A DNA stretch of 64,000 nucleotides from Lysinibacillus fusiformis (GTDB lineage: Bacteria > Bacillota > Bacilli > Bacillales_A > Planococcaceae): NCBI RefSeq assembly GCF_002845985.1, contig NZ_PDFK01000003.1, positions 1-64,000 of the forward strand, written 5' to 3'. The translations under genes were made by a program, and so were the position numbers. Under the pieces are notes generated by a model. The model was not told the DNA's origin. It did no database searches and was given only the letters and a program-made list of their open reading frames with translations. Positions 35,338 to 43,561 of this stretch are shown here, piece by piece. Numbering within the stretch: position 1 is the first letter of the stretch; the number at the start of each line of letters is the position of its first letter.

Positions 35338-35387
35338 ATGCACCCAATCGTTAGGGAAAATCTAATGACTGAGGTGCATGTTTCTTT
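35338..35387 (+). terminator. Nested hairpin terminator
   Basis: Outer arms ATGCACC and GGTGCAT and inner arms TCGTTAG and CTAATGA nest in 35338-35379, then a T-rich run. Confidence 0.6.
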
Positions 35388-35392
35388 CTAAA

Positions 35393-35563
35393 TTAAAGGA
35401 TCTTTTGTTTTTGTTTCTCCAGTTGGATTCTTTCGTATTCCACCTCTAATTCTCTGTGTTTAATCAAATACTCTTTTTTTATTTGATACACCTTAATCAC
35501 ACTGAAAATCGCAATAATAAAGGCAAATACAAGCATTAATAATTGTATATTTGAGAAATACAA
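35393..35563 (-). CDS. Small membrane protein with a coiled-coil tail
   Basis: This 56-residue protein starts at TTG 35563, with GAGGTG five bases upstream. It has one membrane helix (about residues 8-24) and then a charged helix rich in E, K, Q and L (KEYLIKHRELEVEYERIQLE). That layout is typical of small membrane-tethered coiled-coil proteins. It is divergent from the secreted protein gene at 35690, and the shared region holds a perfect palindrome. Function is unknown. Confidence 0.55.
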   Translation of the reverse strand: MYFSNIQLLMLVFAFIIAIFSVIKVYQIKKEYLIKHRELEVEYERIQLEKQKQKIL

Positions 35564-35588
35564 AAAAACACCTCACTTTCTTTATATA

Positions 35589-35653
35589 TTATACATTTAT
35601 CTGGATATTATGTATAATGAAGTTAATATTACATTATCCATTAATGTAATATT
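35589..35653 (+). promoter_or_regulatory. Promoter and strong palindromic operator
   Basis: TTATAC and a perfect TATAAT (35613-35618) are followed at about the transcript start by a perfect inverted repeat. Its arms are AATATTACATTA (35625-35636) and TAATGTAATATT (35642-35653), around TCCAT. There is no T run, so a DNA operator is more likely than a terminator. The repressor is not identified. Confidence 0.65.
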
Positions 35654-35689
35654 TTAACATAAATAAATAAAACAAGGAGGTTTGCTGTG

Positions 35690-36256
35690 ATGAAGAAGCT
35701 TCAATTTTTTATTTGTGGTTTGATTGTTACGTTGATTGTTGCTACAATTTTTCCGAATTTTGCGAATGCTAATGAATTTGGACGTAAAGAAAGTGCTTTA
35801 GCCGAATCCATCTACTATAATTTGGCTACACAAACATTAGAGTTTGATGAAGAAGCTGCCCAGGAATTATATCATTTCTCAGATGAAGAATTAAATTATT
35901 ACGAATCTCTCGAATCACTATCTCCTAATGAGGTTCACCATAAACTTTTAACCTTTGGGCTAGACATGGAAAATTACGATGGTACAATCCTTTATAAAGA
36001 GAATGAAGATGGAGAAGTAACACCATATGCTGTTATAGCATGGCTTGCCGGAATTGGTTTGGTTTCTTTCATAGGCTATTTCTTCTGGGACCGATACTTG
36101 ACACATAAAGAAAAAATGAATTACATGAATAAATGCTTTGCACAGGGTGGCAACCCCATCATTGACTCAAGAGATGATGCTGGTTTAAATGGACAAACCA
36201 ATGCGACGGAGGCTAGAAAAATAGGTGGTTATAATTTTGCTTGCCAAAAACCATAA
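35690..36256 (+). CDS. Secreted or membrane protein with a C-terminal two-Cys motif
   Basis: The 188-residue protein has a signal peptide (KKLQFFICGLIVTLIVATIF, probably cut after ANA), an acidic helical region (about residues 30-105), one more membrane segment (YAVIAWLAGIGLVSFIGYFF) and a short C-terminal domain with two cysteines, NKCFAQGGNPIIDSRD and GYNFACQKP. The end resembles that of the small secreted protein at 53485. AAGGAGG fits ATG 35690; GTG 35687 is possible too. Function is unknown; the layout also fits a precursor that is cut near the second membrane segment. Confidence 0.6.
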   Translation: MKKLQFFICGLIVTLIVATIFPNFANANEFGRKESALAESIYYNLATQTLEFDEEAAQELYHFSDEELNYYESLESLSPNEVHHKLLTFGLDMENYDGTILYKENEDGEVTPYAVIAWLAGIGLVSFIGYFFWDRYLTHKEKMNYMNKCFAQGGNPIIDSRDDAGLNGQTNATEARKIGGYNFACQKP

Positions 36257-36846
36257 CCTTCGATGGAATGGGCAACTCGTCGAAAAAATGACGAAACGAA
36301 TGTGAGAGCCCTTCAAAATCTGAATTTTGAACAGTAAAGACAACAGCCTTTCTGAATAGAAGGGCTGTTGTCATAGTGTTGAAAAACAAAACCATCAATA
36401 GCATTTTTGTGAAAGGTGAGAGGTGAAAAAGGATTTTCGTTGCAGGCTACTTGCTTTTTCTTGTGGGCGAGCGCCGAGCCGCTTCGTGCAGGGGATCGCC
36501 TGTCTCGCTATCCCACGGGAGTCAAGTAGCCTTCCACTTCAACCCACAAAAATGGTACCTTTTTAGCAAAGGTTTTCAACTAAAGTGAAAGTATTCATTA
36601 CTCTTTATGGAAGGGTATTGTCACTCATCACTTCTCCACATGGAAAATAAGAGCCTATCCTTTCTCTCATCATACAAATAATGGGCTATTTTGTTCACTA
36701 CGGCTCATCGGACGCCCCCTGGAAAGGACGCTGGCGGAGCGGAAATCACCCGCTCACCTTGCTAAAGATTCTTTTTCTGCTATTGACATCACCTTTTTTC
36801 AACAACAATAACAACAGCCCTTCTGATATAGAAGGGCTGTTGTTAT
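36257..36846. other. Intergenic block with hairpins and a dispersed repeat
   Basis: A 15-bp hairpin with one G-T pair lies at 36339-36372 (arms begin GACAACAGCC). A GC-rich dispersed repeat lies at 36431-36545. A second GC-rich stretch (about 36676-36770, with GGACGCTGGCGGAGCGG) follows, then a terminator at 36807. Frames that stay open here follow the repeats and show no ribosome site. Confidence 0.6.
36431..36545. repeat. Dispersed GC-rich intergenic repeat of Bacillaceae type
   Basis: The element runs from GGATTTTCGTTGCAGGCTAC to CAAGTAGCCTTCCACTTC and has GC-rich inner arms (GGGCGAGCGCCGAGCC ... TATCCCACGGGAGTC). Its ends hold the inverted pair GGCTACTTG and CAAGTAGCC. Similar elements are scattered in intergenic DNA across Bacillaceae, as far as I recall. 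The first 23 bases of the window are the end of another copy in the opposite orientation. Confidence 0.6.
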
Positions 36847-36847
36847 T
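36807..36847 (-). terminator. Terminator of the sigma/ABC operon
   Basis: A perfect stem of up to 18 bp (core AACAACAGCCCTTCT with AGAAGGGCTGTTGTT, loop GATAT) begins at the permease stop codon. The hairpin at 36339 shares nearly the same arms. Confidence 0.75.
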
Positions 36848-39318
36848 TAGATTTCCACGATTTCATTCGCTAATTTTTGTCGGCTAATCCAATAGCCTTG
36901 GATCGTAAAGACAATAAGTGTTGCTATTAAGAAGGCGCTGCTTGTTATGCCTAATGTTAAGTAGTCATAGGACATCGGAGAGCTTTCATCAATGAATCCC
37001 AGCATTCTTGTTAAAATAAGTCCAATAAACGTGCCGACAGTGAGGCCATATAGCACAAACGATAGGACTTGCGTCAAAATAAGTTTTATTAAACCATTTG
37101 GTGATAAGCCTATCAATCGTTGAATGACATAGTCACTACGTTTGGTATAAATGGTATGCAGTAATGTTTGCAGTACACCAAGGACAGTAGCGACAATTAA
37201 TAGTACAAAGACGCCGACAAATAGGCTCCAACGTTGGAAGAACATTTCACGGGACTGCTCCATCATGGTCACTTTATCCGTAAATTTCAAGGCTGGCCAG
37301 CGCTCTTCTAAGAATGACAAGTCAGACAATGCTTGCTCAGGGTTAGTCGTTTCGACCATAATGTCTTCAATGATTGTGTGGTCCTGAGAAGTGAGGAAGG
37401 ATGACCAATCCACGATTAATTCTGCGTAGTGAAGAGGTGCATCAATAATTCCTATAATTTGTAATTCACCTGTTGGCCGATCCTGCTGTGCAGCAACATC
37501 ATAGGAGCCTATTGTAATACGATCACCAACCGATAAATGATGACGATTCGCCAAGCTTTTTGTCACTAACAGTCCATCCTGTAAAGGGCCCTCGATTTTT
37601 GGCAACTTCCCTAATTGTCCAAATTTCTCGATATCAATGGTTGTATAGTTCTCTGGTAGCCATTCATCGCCGAGTTGCAGGGCAATGTACGCATTATTAC
37701 TTTGTGCATAAGCATACTGCACGCTTGGCAAGGCCTCCATTTCCTTAATAACTGCGGGTGTAAGGGTTGGATCATTTAATTCATTATTGATTTTTACAGC
37801 GGTTTCGTATTGTGATTCGGTGAAGGCTAGGTCATTATGCTGTAACGTTTTCATTAACGAGCTACCAAAGGTTAAAATGACCATTAACCCAATAATGCTG
37901 AGCACAATCGGCCTATTTTTGCGTACTTGTGGCATGACTTGCTGGCACGCTAAATAGGCTTCCTTGCCAAGCACTGCACGAATCGGCTTTAATGCAACCT
38001 GAAGGAGGGCTGTAAACAGATAGGGGATGAATAACAGTAAAATCCCACAAATCAATAGTGTTCCGATTAAAATCAATAGTGCTCCTTGATTGCTTCCTGT
38101 TCCTGTCAGTTGTGCTTGCAACAAAAACAAAACAGCGATAATTCCTCCAATGCCGACCATGATCGTTTTCCATTTGGTCCAACGAAGACGTAAATTTTCA
38201 TTGTCTGTTGCGATTTGTAATGGCAATAATCTGGCACTTTTTGCTACTTGCCATTGTGTCATTACCTGAAGAATCAAGAAGCTCGAAAGCGCGATCACAA
38301 TCACAAAAGGAAGAGGAAGCTCTGTTCTAGCATTTGGTAAATGTAAGAGGCTAATCAATTGTGGTAGCCAAATTTTTATGACCAGTAAGCTCATCGTTGT
38401 TCCGAGCATAACCCCAAAGCAAATAATAAGTGATAATTGTAGTTTGACAATGCGCCTAACTTGCTGCACTGATGCACCGAGAGCACGTAAAATCATCAGC
38501 TGTTCTTTAATTTTATAAAATAATAGCTGGAAAGTGGACAGTAATAAAACACTTGCAATGAGTAAAATAAAGACAGCTAGGACAATCATAAAAATCATTA
38601 AGCTTTGTAAATTTCTTTTAAACAAATCATAATCACTCATGACATCTACACGAAGAGTTTCATCAAGTTGCTTGATCTCTGTGCCAACTGCCTTAGCAAG
38701 CCCATCCTCTGTTTTAATAAGTGCAAACATACCAGCAGTTTGTGGCTGACTATTATTCATCCATGTTTTCACAATGGTATTTGGCAACAATATGATATTA
38801 GGGCTATCCGTACCTTTCATCGTTGGTAAAATTTCTCGGACAATAAAATTCTTCGTTTGAATATGAATGGTGTCTCCGACGTTCTTCTTGAAAATACGTG
38901 CCACATTTTCTGAAATAATGGCATCGTTCGGACCAAGATTCATCTCGAAATGATAGCGGCTTTTCACAAGGTCATCATTTTCTACGCCAACGGTATAAAA
39001 GGTTGTGCTTTTTTCTTGCTCAACCTTTGTGTGAGCTAAAGATACATTAGACACTTGGGTGACACCTGCTAGGCTGGAAAGTAACTCTATTTGTTGTGTC
39101 GTTAACAGCTGATGTTGATCTGGATTATAGCCGACCATTATATCCATTTCTCCGTACAAGGCTTGGATGTCAGCCTTCATTTGATTATGGGCGTTTAAAG
39201 CGTAGACACTCATCGTCATCACAAGGCAAATGGAGATGGTTATAATGCTAATACTCGTTAGGACATTTGCCCAAGCGGCACGAAAAAGTTTTAGGGCAAC
39301 GGCACGCATTGTAAACAT
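36847..39318 (-). CDS. MacB/FtsX-type ABC transporter permease
   Basis: The 823-residue protein has two permease modules. It starts with a membrane helix, has a large outer domain (about 40-245), three membrane helices (about 250-360), more helices, a second outer domain (about 490-690) and three last helices. FtsX-like text includes LFYKIKEQLMILRALGASVQ, and TIYTKRSDYVIQRLIGLSPN in the second copy. Such permeases with the LolD/MacB-type ATPase export peptides or sense antibiotics without classic pumping. The start overlaps the ATPase stop (TAATG). It belongs to the operon with the ATPase and an ECF sigma factor. Confidence 0.88.
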   Translation of the reverse strand: MFTMRAVALKLFRAAWANVLTSISIITISICLVMTMSVYALNAHNQMKADIQALYGEMDIMVGYNPDQHQLLTTQQIELLSSLAGVTQVSNVSLAHTKVEQEKSTTFYTVGVENDDLVKSRYHFEMNLGPNDAIISENVARIFKKNVGDTIHIQTKNFIVREILPTMKGTDSPNIILLPNTIVKTWMNNSQPQTAGMFALIKTEDGLAKAVGTEIKQLDETLRVDVMSDYDLFKRNLQSLMIFMIVLAVFILLIASVLLLSTFQLLFYKIKEQLMILRALGASVQQVRRIVKLQLSLIICFGVMLGTTMSLLVIKIWLPQLISLLHLPNARTELPLPFVIVIALSSFLILQVMTQWQVAKSARLLPLQIATDNENLRLRWTKWKTIMVGIGGIIAVLFLLQAQLTGTGSNQGALLILIGTLLICGILLLFIPYLFTALLQVALKPIRAVLGKEAYLACQQVMPQVRKNRPIVLSIIGLMVILTFGSSLMKTLQHNDLAFTESQYETAVKINNELNDPTLTPAVIKEMEALPSVQYAYAQSNNAYIALQLGDEWLPENYTTIDIEKFGQLGKLPKIEGPLQDGLLVTKSLANRHHLSVGDRITIGSYDVAAQQDRPTGELQIIGIIDAPLHYAELIVDWSSFLTSQDHTIIEDIMVETTNPEQALSDLSFLEERWPALKFTDKVTMMEQSREMFFQRWSLFVGVFVLLIVATVLGVLQTLLHTIYTKRSDYVIQRLIGLSPNGLIKLILTQVLSFVLYGLTVGTFIGLILTRMLGFIDESSPMSYDYLTLGITSSAFLIATLIVFTIQGYWISRQKLANEIVEI

Positions 39319-40133
39319 TATCGCTCCCCCCTCGTAGCCTGCTTAAATTTCATTAAAATACAATCCAAATCCTCTTCATTTCGCTGGTTTTGATAGGAGT
39401 CTACAATCGCACCGTCATGGAAGAACAACACCCGATTGGCATAGGTAGCAACATAAGGGTCATGAGTGACAAGTAAAATCGTTTGTTGACTCTTTTTTTG
39501 AAGCTCAACAAGCAACTCCAATATCTCATCCGTCGTATTGACGTCCAGCGCTCCTGTTGGCTCATCAGCTAGCAAAATAGGCGGATTTGCGATAATGGCA
39601 CGAGCAATAGCAACCCGTTGCTTTTGTCCTCCGGATAGCTCATGTGGTCGATGCTTTGCCCAAGCGCCGATTTTCAGTTTTTCCATCATGTGCTGCACGC
39701 GCACTTTAATGTCCTTACTAGCAACATCATTTAAAATAAGGGGGAGTGCAATATTATCTTCCACGGATAAATCTTTTAACAGATGAAAGGATTGGAAGAT
39801 AAAGCCGATATTTTCTTTACGAAATTGCGATGCTTTGGGCTCTTGATATATATCCTGAGCCTCCTGACCAAATAAAAATAATGCCCCGTCTGTTGGTTCA
39901 TCAATCGCACTAATCATATTCAGTAGGGTACTTTTACCAGAGCCGCTTGTCCCCATAATGGCCACCATCTCTCCTTGATAAATGGTGCAGTGGATATTTT
40001 TTAAGGCGTTCACGGTGTGATGCTTTTGCTGATAAATTTTGGACATCCCTTCAACACGTAACACTTCCGTTAAACGTCCTTCAGGGATGGGTATTGCATT
40101 AATGACTTCTTTCAACGGATTGAACCCACTCAT
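39318..40133 (-). CDS. MacB/LolD-type ABC transporter ATP-binding protein
   Basis: The 271-residue protein has Walker A IMGTSGSGKSTLLNMI, Q-loop GFIFQSFHLLKDLSV, signature HELSGGQKQRVAIARAI, Walker B ILLADEPTGALD and H-loop LLVTHDPYVA. It powers the permease encoded next. ATG 40133 has AAGGGGG nine bases upstream; about 28 residues precede the conserved start of the domain (EVLRVEGMSKIYQQ). The gene overlaps the sigma factor gene by 35 bp, so the three are translationally linked. Confidence 0.9.
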   Translation of the reverse strand: MSGFNPLKEVINAIPIPEGRLTEVLRVEGMSKIYQQKHHTVNALKNIHCTIYQGEMVAIMGTSGSGKSTLLNMISAIDEPTDGALFLFGQEAQDIYQEPKASQFRKENIGFIFQSFHLLKDLSVEDNIALPLILNDVASKDIKVRVQHMMEKLKIGAWAKHRPHELSGGQKQRVAIARAIIANPPILLADEPTGALDVNTTDEILELLVELQKKSQQTILLVTHDPYVATYANRVLFFHDGAIVDSYQNQRNEEDLDCILMKFKQATRGER

Positions 40134-40659
40134 CAAGATATGCCCCCTTTAATTGTTGTCGTAATGCTTGCAAGCCACGGCGAATATGTGTTTTGACGGT
40201 GCCTTCAGGGCATTGTAAAATCGCTGCAATATCCTTGACGGAGTAGTCCTGATAAAATCGTAGCAATAACACCGTTTTATACTTTTCCTCAAGCTGGCAA
40301 AGAGCCTGCCATAAATCCAGCTCTTCCTCGATATATGTAGGAGATGTACTTTTTAAATCCTCTAAGGTTTGTGGTTCGACAAGCTGAACCTTCTTTTTCT
40401 TGGCTATATAGGTTTTACAGCAATTGATCATAATGCGGGTTAGCCAAGTGGTAAAATAGTGCGGCTCCTTTAATTGTGCTAAGCCCTCAAAGGCTCGAAT
40501 AATCGTTTGCTGAAAAACTTCTACGGCGTCGTTTTCATTTTGTACATAGACATAAGCCATACGATAAAGCTTATGCTGCTCCAGCTCAATTAGCTGATAA
40601 AACGCTTGCTCATCGCCATGTTGGGCTAAGGCTACAAGAGATTGTTGCGTGGTTGTAAT
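40099..40659 (-). CDS. ECF-type RNA polymerase sigma factor
   Basis: This sigma-70 family protein has region 2 (ALAQHGDEQAFYQLIELEQH; YRMAYVYVQNENDAVEVFQQ; HYFTTWLTRIMINCC) and region 4 (LLLRFYQDYSVKDIAAILQC; PEGTVKTHIRRGLQAL). It should direct transcription of its own operon with the ABC exporter. There is no anti-sigma gene beside it. The only strong ribosome site, AAAAGGAGG, stands eight bases before an in-frame ATT at 40657-40659, giving 186 residues. The longer frame uses TTG 40713 (204 residues) with no ribosome site. I chose the ATT start, which would be rare. Confidence 0.82.
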   Translation of the reverse strand: MTTTQQSLVALAQHGDEQAFYQLIELEQHKLYRMAYVYVQNENDAVEVFQQTIIRAFEGLAQLKEPHYFTTWLTRIMINCCKTYIAKKKKVQLVEPQTLEDLKSTSPTYIEEELDLWQALCQLEEKYKTVLLLRFYQDYSVKDIAAILQCPEGTVKTHIRRGLQALRQQLKGAYLDEWVQSVERSH

Positions 40660-40819
40660 GAAAATCGCCTCCTTTTCGACTATTAGACTCGGCAAGTCGT
40701 CATTTCGATTCAAGTTTTTTATTTTTAGGAAGAAACTTAATAAGCATACCCATTTAATAGAAGGTTATCAATTTACTGCTATAATGATAGTGGTTTAATC
40801 GAAAAAAAGGAGTGAGTTT

Positions 40820-41203
40820 ATGAGCAAAAAACCTATTTATGTTGAGATAGACATCCAGGCTCCTATAGAAAAAGCATGGGATTATACACAAAAACCACAG
40901 CTGCATGAGCAATGGGATTTACGTTTTACATCCATACATATATACCGAAAAGAGCACCTGAGGAGCCACAGCGTTTTACCTATGAAACGAAGGTCATACC
41001 AGGTTTACAGGTTAGTGGCTGGGGAGAAAGCAAGGGGGAGCATCATAAAGAAAATGGCATCATTGACCGCTTCGCATCGGATGACGATATTGGGGATTCC
41101 TTTTTTACAAATTGATTATCATATTGAAAGAAATAAGGTAGATTGGCAGGAAATGACTAGTTCAAACGAGAAGGTCCTTATAGAGTCAACTAAAAAGGAG
41201 TGA
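40820..41203 (+). pseudogene. Frameshifted SRPBCC-family gene
   Basis: ATG 40820 with AAAAAGGAG upstream reads YVEIDIQAPIEKAWDYTQKP, a START-like beginning. Around 40930 the family text passes to another frame (YIPKRAPEEPQRFTYETKVI, PGLQVSGWGESKGEHHKENG, RFASDDD), and that frame stops at 41115. A third stretch, FLQIDYHIERNKVDWQ, continues in the first frame. So at least two frameshifts, and probably a loss of the middle of the domain, have broken the gene. One frame stays open by chance over the whole length, which would mislead an automatic caller into a 127-residue protein. Confidence 0.6.
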
Positions 41204-41207
41204 TGGT

Positions 41208-41645
41208 TTGCGTTTAACAAAAGGAATTACTGGTTTTGATGCCGAGCATTTAATCGAGCAGGATATGCGTACGTTTCAGTCAATGGTGTACCATTTAGTG
41301 ACAAGTGAACAGCGAGCAAAAGTAAGACAATTTATCGATGAACCTCCCTTTGTCTACATGCAGGCAATGGTGGACTTAGATGGGGAGAAGCTGACAATTC
41401 TTCATCATCGATATATGCCCTATATTGCGTTTGCGAAGCAGAATGAGGAGCTTCCCTTTACATTTTTATCAAAGCCTCGGCTACACAAATATTTCCCCAT
41501 GCGTAAATGCTTAGAAGCGACTACTCTTATGACATTACTATCAAAGGATCAGGCTTTACATAGCTTATCAGTGACGGAATGGCAGTACATCGCTTATTTT
41601 AATAGCCAAACGATTGGCGACGTTATGTTTAATGCTTGGGATTGA
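41208..41645 (+). CDS. Conserved-looking hypothetical protein
   Basis: The 145-residue protein starts at TTG 41208 with AAAAGGAG seven bases upstream, four bases after the broken SRPBCC gene. It has mixed alpha-beta texture (EHLIEQDMRTFQSMVYHLVT; EPPFVYMQAMVDLDGEKLTI; LHHRYMPYIAFAKQ) and no membrane segment or recognised motif. It may have been cotranscribed with the SRPBCC gene. Function is unknown. Confidence 0.55.
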   Translation: MRLTKGITGFDAEHLIEQDMRTFQSMVYHLVTSEQRAKVRQFIDEPPFVYMQAMVDLDGEKLTILHHRYMPYIAFAKQNEELPFTFLSKPRLHKYFPMRKCLEATTLMTLLSKDQALHSLSVTEWQYIAYFNSQTIGDVMFNAWD

Positions 41646-41807
41646 TTGTAGTCCAATATACTCAAGACGAAAGATGCTATAAAAAACACTATATTGACCA
41701 AGTTATTTCTGGAAATCTAGTAAAAATTCCTAAAGCCACCAATCCTTCTTGTTAAATGGTAGATTACTATTTATGGAATAGATATGGAAAATAAGGAGTT
41801 TTTGCAG

Positions 41808-43490
41808 ATGAAGTTCAAAACAATCAGTCGACGCATTGTTTTTTCCTTTAGTATTGTCATCGCCATCATGATAGGCTACATTGCGTACAACTATTATGCC
41901 ATCACACAAAGCAACAATGCGACAGAACAAATTGTTCAGCAAGAATTACAATTATTAATTGCAGATTTTGAGCAAGCACAAACAATCGATTTAAGAATAG
42001 CGGCAGTTAGAGGCTATGTACTGTCTGGTAATGAAAAATATAAAGAGATTTTCCAAGATAATGTGGCGAAGGCAGCCGACAACGAGGAAAAACGATCAGC
42101 ACTCACAACCTCAGGTGAATTCGGGAAATATGCGCAAATGGCAAAGGAATGGAATCGTTATATTGAACAACAAGTATTTGCAGTATATGACAAGGGTCAA
42201 ACCGAGCTTGCTATCCAAAATTTAACGAAAATGGATGACACGGCAACCGCGATTCGTGAGGGCTATGAAGGGTTAGCGGCGCAACGAAAGCAAGCCATTA
42301 ATGAGGTAGGCACGGACATGATTGCTGCTGGTGAAAATAAACAGCTAATTGCGATTGTCGTAGGTATTTTCATTGTCCTGCTAGCCGTGATGATTGAACT
42401 ACTAAGTGCCCGTGGTATTTCAAGACCCATTATTACATTAACAGAGCGTATGCAACGAATGACGAAGGGGGATTTAAGCGAGCCCCCTTTACCTATTCAA
42501 TCAACGGATGAAGTGGGCCAGTTGATGGAAGCGACCAACACAATGGCAGATATTTTAAATCAACTCTTGAAACATATTCAAACAGTGTCGGATGAGGTAG
42601 CGGCTCACAGTGAGGAGCTTTTGCAGTCAACCACGGAGGTAAAAGCAGGTACAGAACAAGTTGCCCATACTGTTACAGAAATCGCCAGCGGTACAGAACG
42701 ACAGGCAAACCATGCAGCAGATGTCGCTTCCTCCATAAACGACTTTGCTGTCAAAGTAACGACTGTTCATGACGGCAGTAAAGACGTTCAACAATATTCG
42801 CAGGAAGTCAAAGCTTTAACAGAAGAAGGTAGAGATGCCATGACCTCTTCCACAAAGCAAATGGAAGCGATTCAGCAGATGGTAAAGGACGCGGTGGATC
42901 AAGTAACTGTTTTCAGTAAACAAACACAAAAAATTTCTAAGCTTGTAGCGGTCATTCAAAATATTGCGGCACAGACAAATTTATTAGCACTGAACGCAGC
43001 GATTGAAGCGGCCCGAGCTGGGGAACAAGGAAAGGGCTTTGCAGTAGTAGCCGACGAGGTTCGCGCATTAGCCGAGCAGGTGGCCTTCTCCGTTGATGAT
43101 ATTACAGCTATCGTAAGAGCTATTCAGGATGATTCAAGTACAGTGACCTCCTCATTAGAGCAAGGCTATGGAGAAGTAGAAAAAGGCACAGCGCAAATTG
43201 CCACGACCAATACAACATTCTATCGTATTGCAGATGCGATCGATGCCATTGCAGCAAGCATTAATGGGATGTCCTCCGATTTACACGGGGTTGTTCACAA
43301 TACTGTCACGATTCACCAATCTGTCGATGATATTGCGGCTGTCTCAGAGCAGTCAGCGGCAGGTATTCAGGAAACATCGGCGACCATTGAGCAGGCTGCA
43401 AGCTCTATGGAGGAAATGAAACATAGTGCCGAGCATTTAGCAGAAATGGCCGAACAATTAAATGGCCTCATTCGTCGCTTCAAACTATAG
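41808..43490 (+). CDS. Methyl-accepting chemotaxis protein
   Basis: The 560-residue receptor has an N-terminal membrane helix (about residues 7-28), an outer helical 4HB-like sensor domain of about 140 residues, a second helix (about 178-198), a HAMP domain ([20 protein letters not shown]) and a long signalling coiled coil. The tip contains [37 protein letters not shown]. It sends signals to CheW/CheA; ligand unknown. ATG 41808 is chosen with AAGGAG nine bases upstream; ATG 41784 lacks a site. It is a single gene. Confidence 0.92.
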   Translation: MKFKTISRRIVFSFSIVIAIMIGYIAYNYYAITQSNNATEQIVQQELQLLIADFEQAQTIDLRIAAVRGYVLSGNEKYKEIFQDNVAKAADNEEKRSALTTSGEFGKYAQMAKEWNRYIEQQVFAVYDKGQTELAIQNLTKMDDTATAIREGYEGLAAQRKQAINEVGTDMIAAGENKQLIAIVVGIFIVLLAVMIELLSARGISRPIITLTERMQRMTKGDLSEPPLPIQSTDEVGQLMEATNTMADILNQLLKHIQTVSDEVAAHSEELLQSTTEVKAGTEQVAHTVTEIASGTERQANHAADVASSINDFAVKVTTVHDGSKDVQQYSQEVKALTEEGRDAMTSSTKQMEAIQQMVKDAVDQVTVFSKQTQKISKLVAVIQNIAAQTNLLALNAAIEAARAGEQGKGFAVVADEVRALAEQVAFSVDDITAIVRAIQDDSSTVTSSLEQGYGEVEKGTAQIATTNTTFYRIADAIDAIAASINGMSSDLHGVVHNTVTIHQSVDDIAAVSEQSAAGIQETSATIEQAASSMEEMKHSAEHLAEMAEQLNGLIRRFKL

Positions 43491-43561
43491 AAAATTGCGC
43501 TTGATTTCAAACTTCCAACACATTTACGCTGTATACTATTGCATTGGAAGGTGGAATCATT

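Noticed and set aside
36681-36887. Plus-strand frame over the GC-rich intergenic stretch
   Set aside because: It follows the repeat and the terminator hairpin, has no ribosome site, and overlaps the permease gene end.
40912-41115. A separate gene in the second frame of the SRPBCC locus
   Set aside because: It is the middle of one broken domain, not an independent gene; its ATG has no ribosome site.
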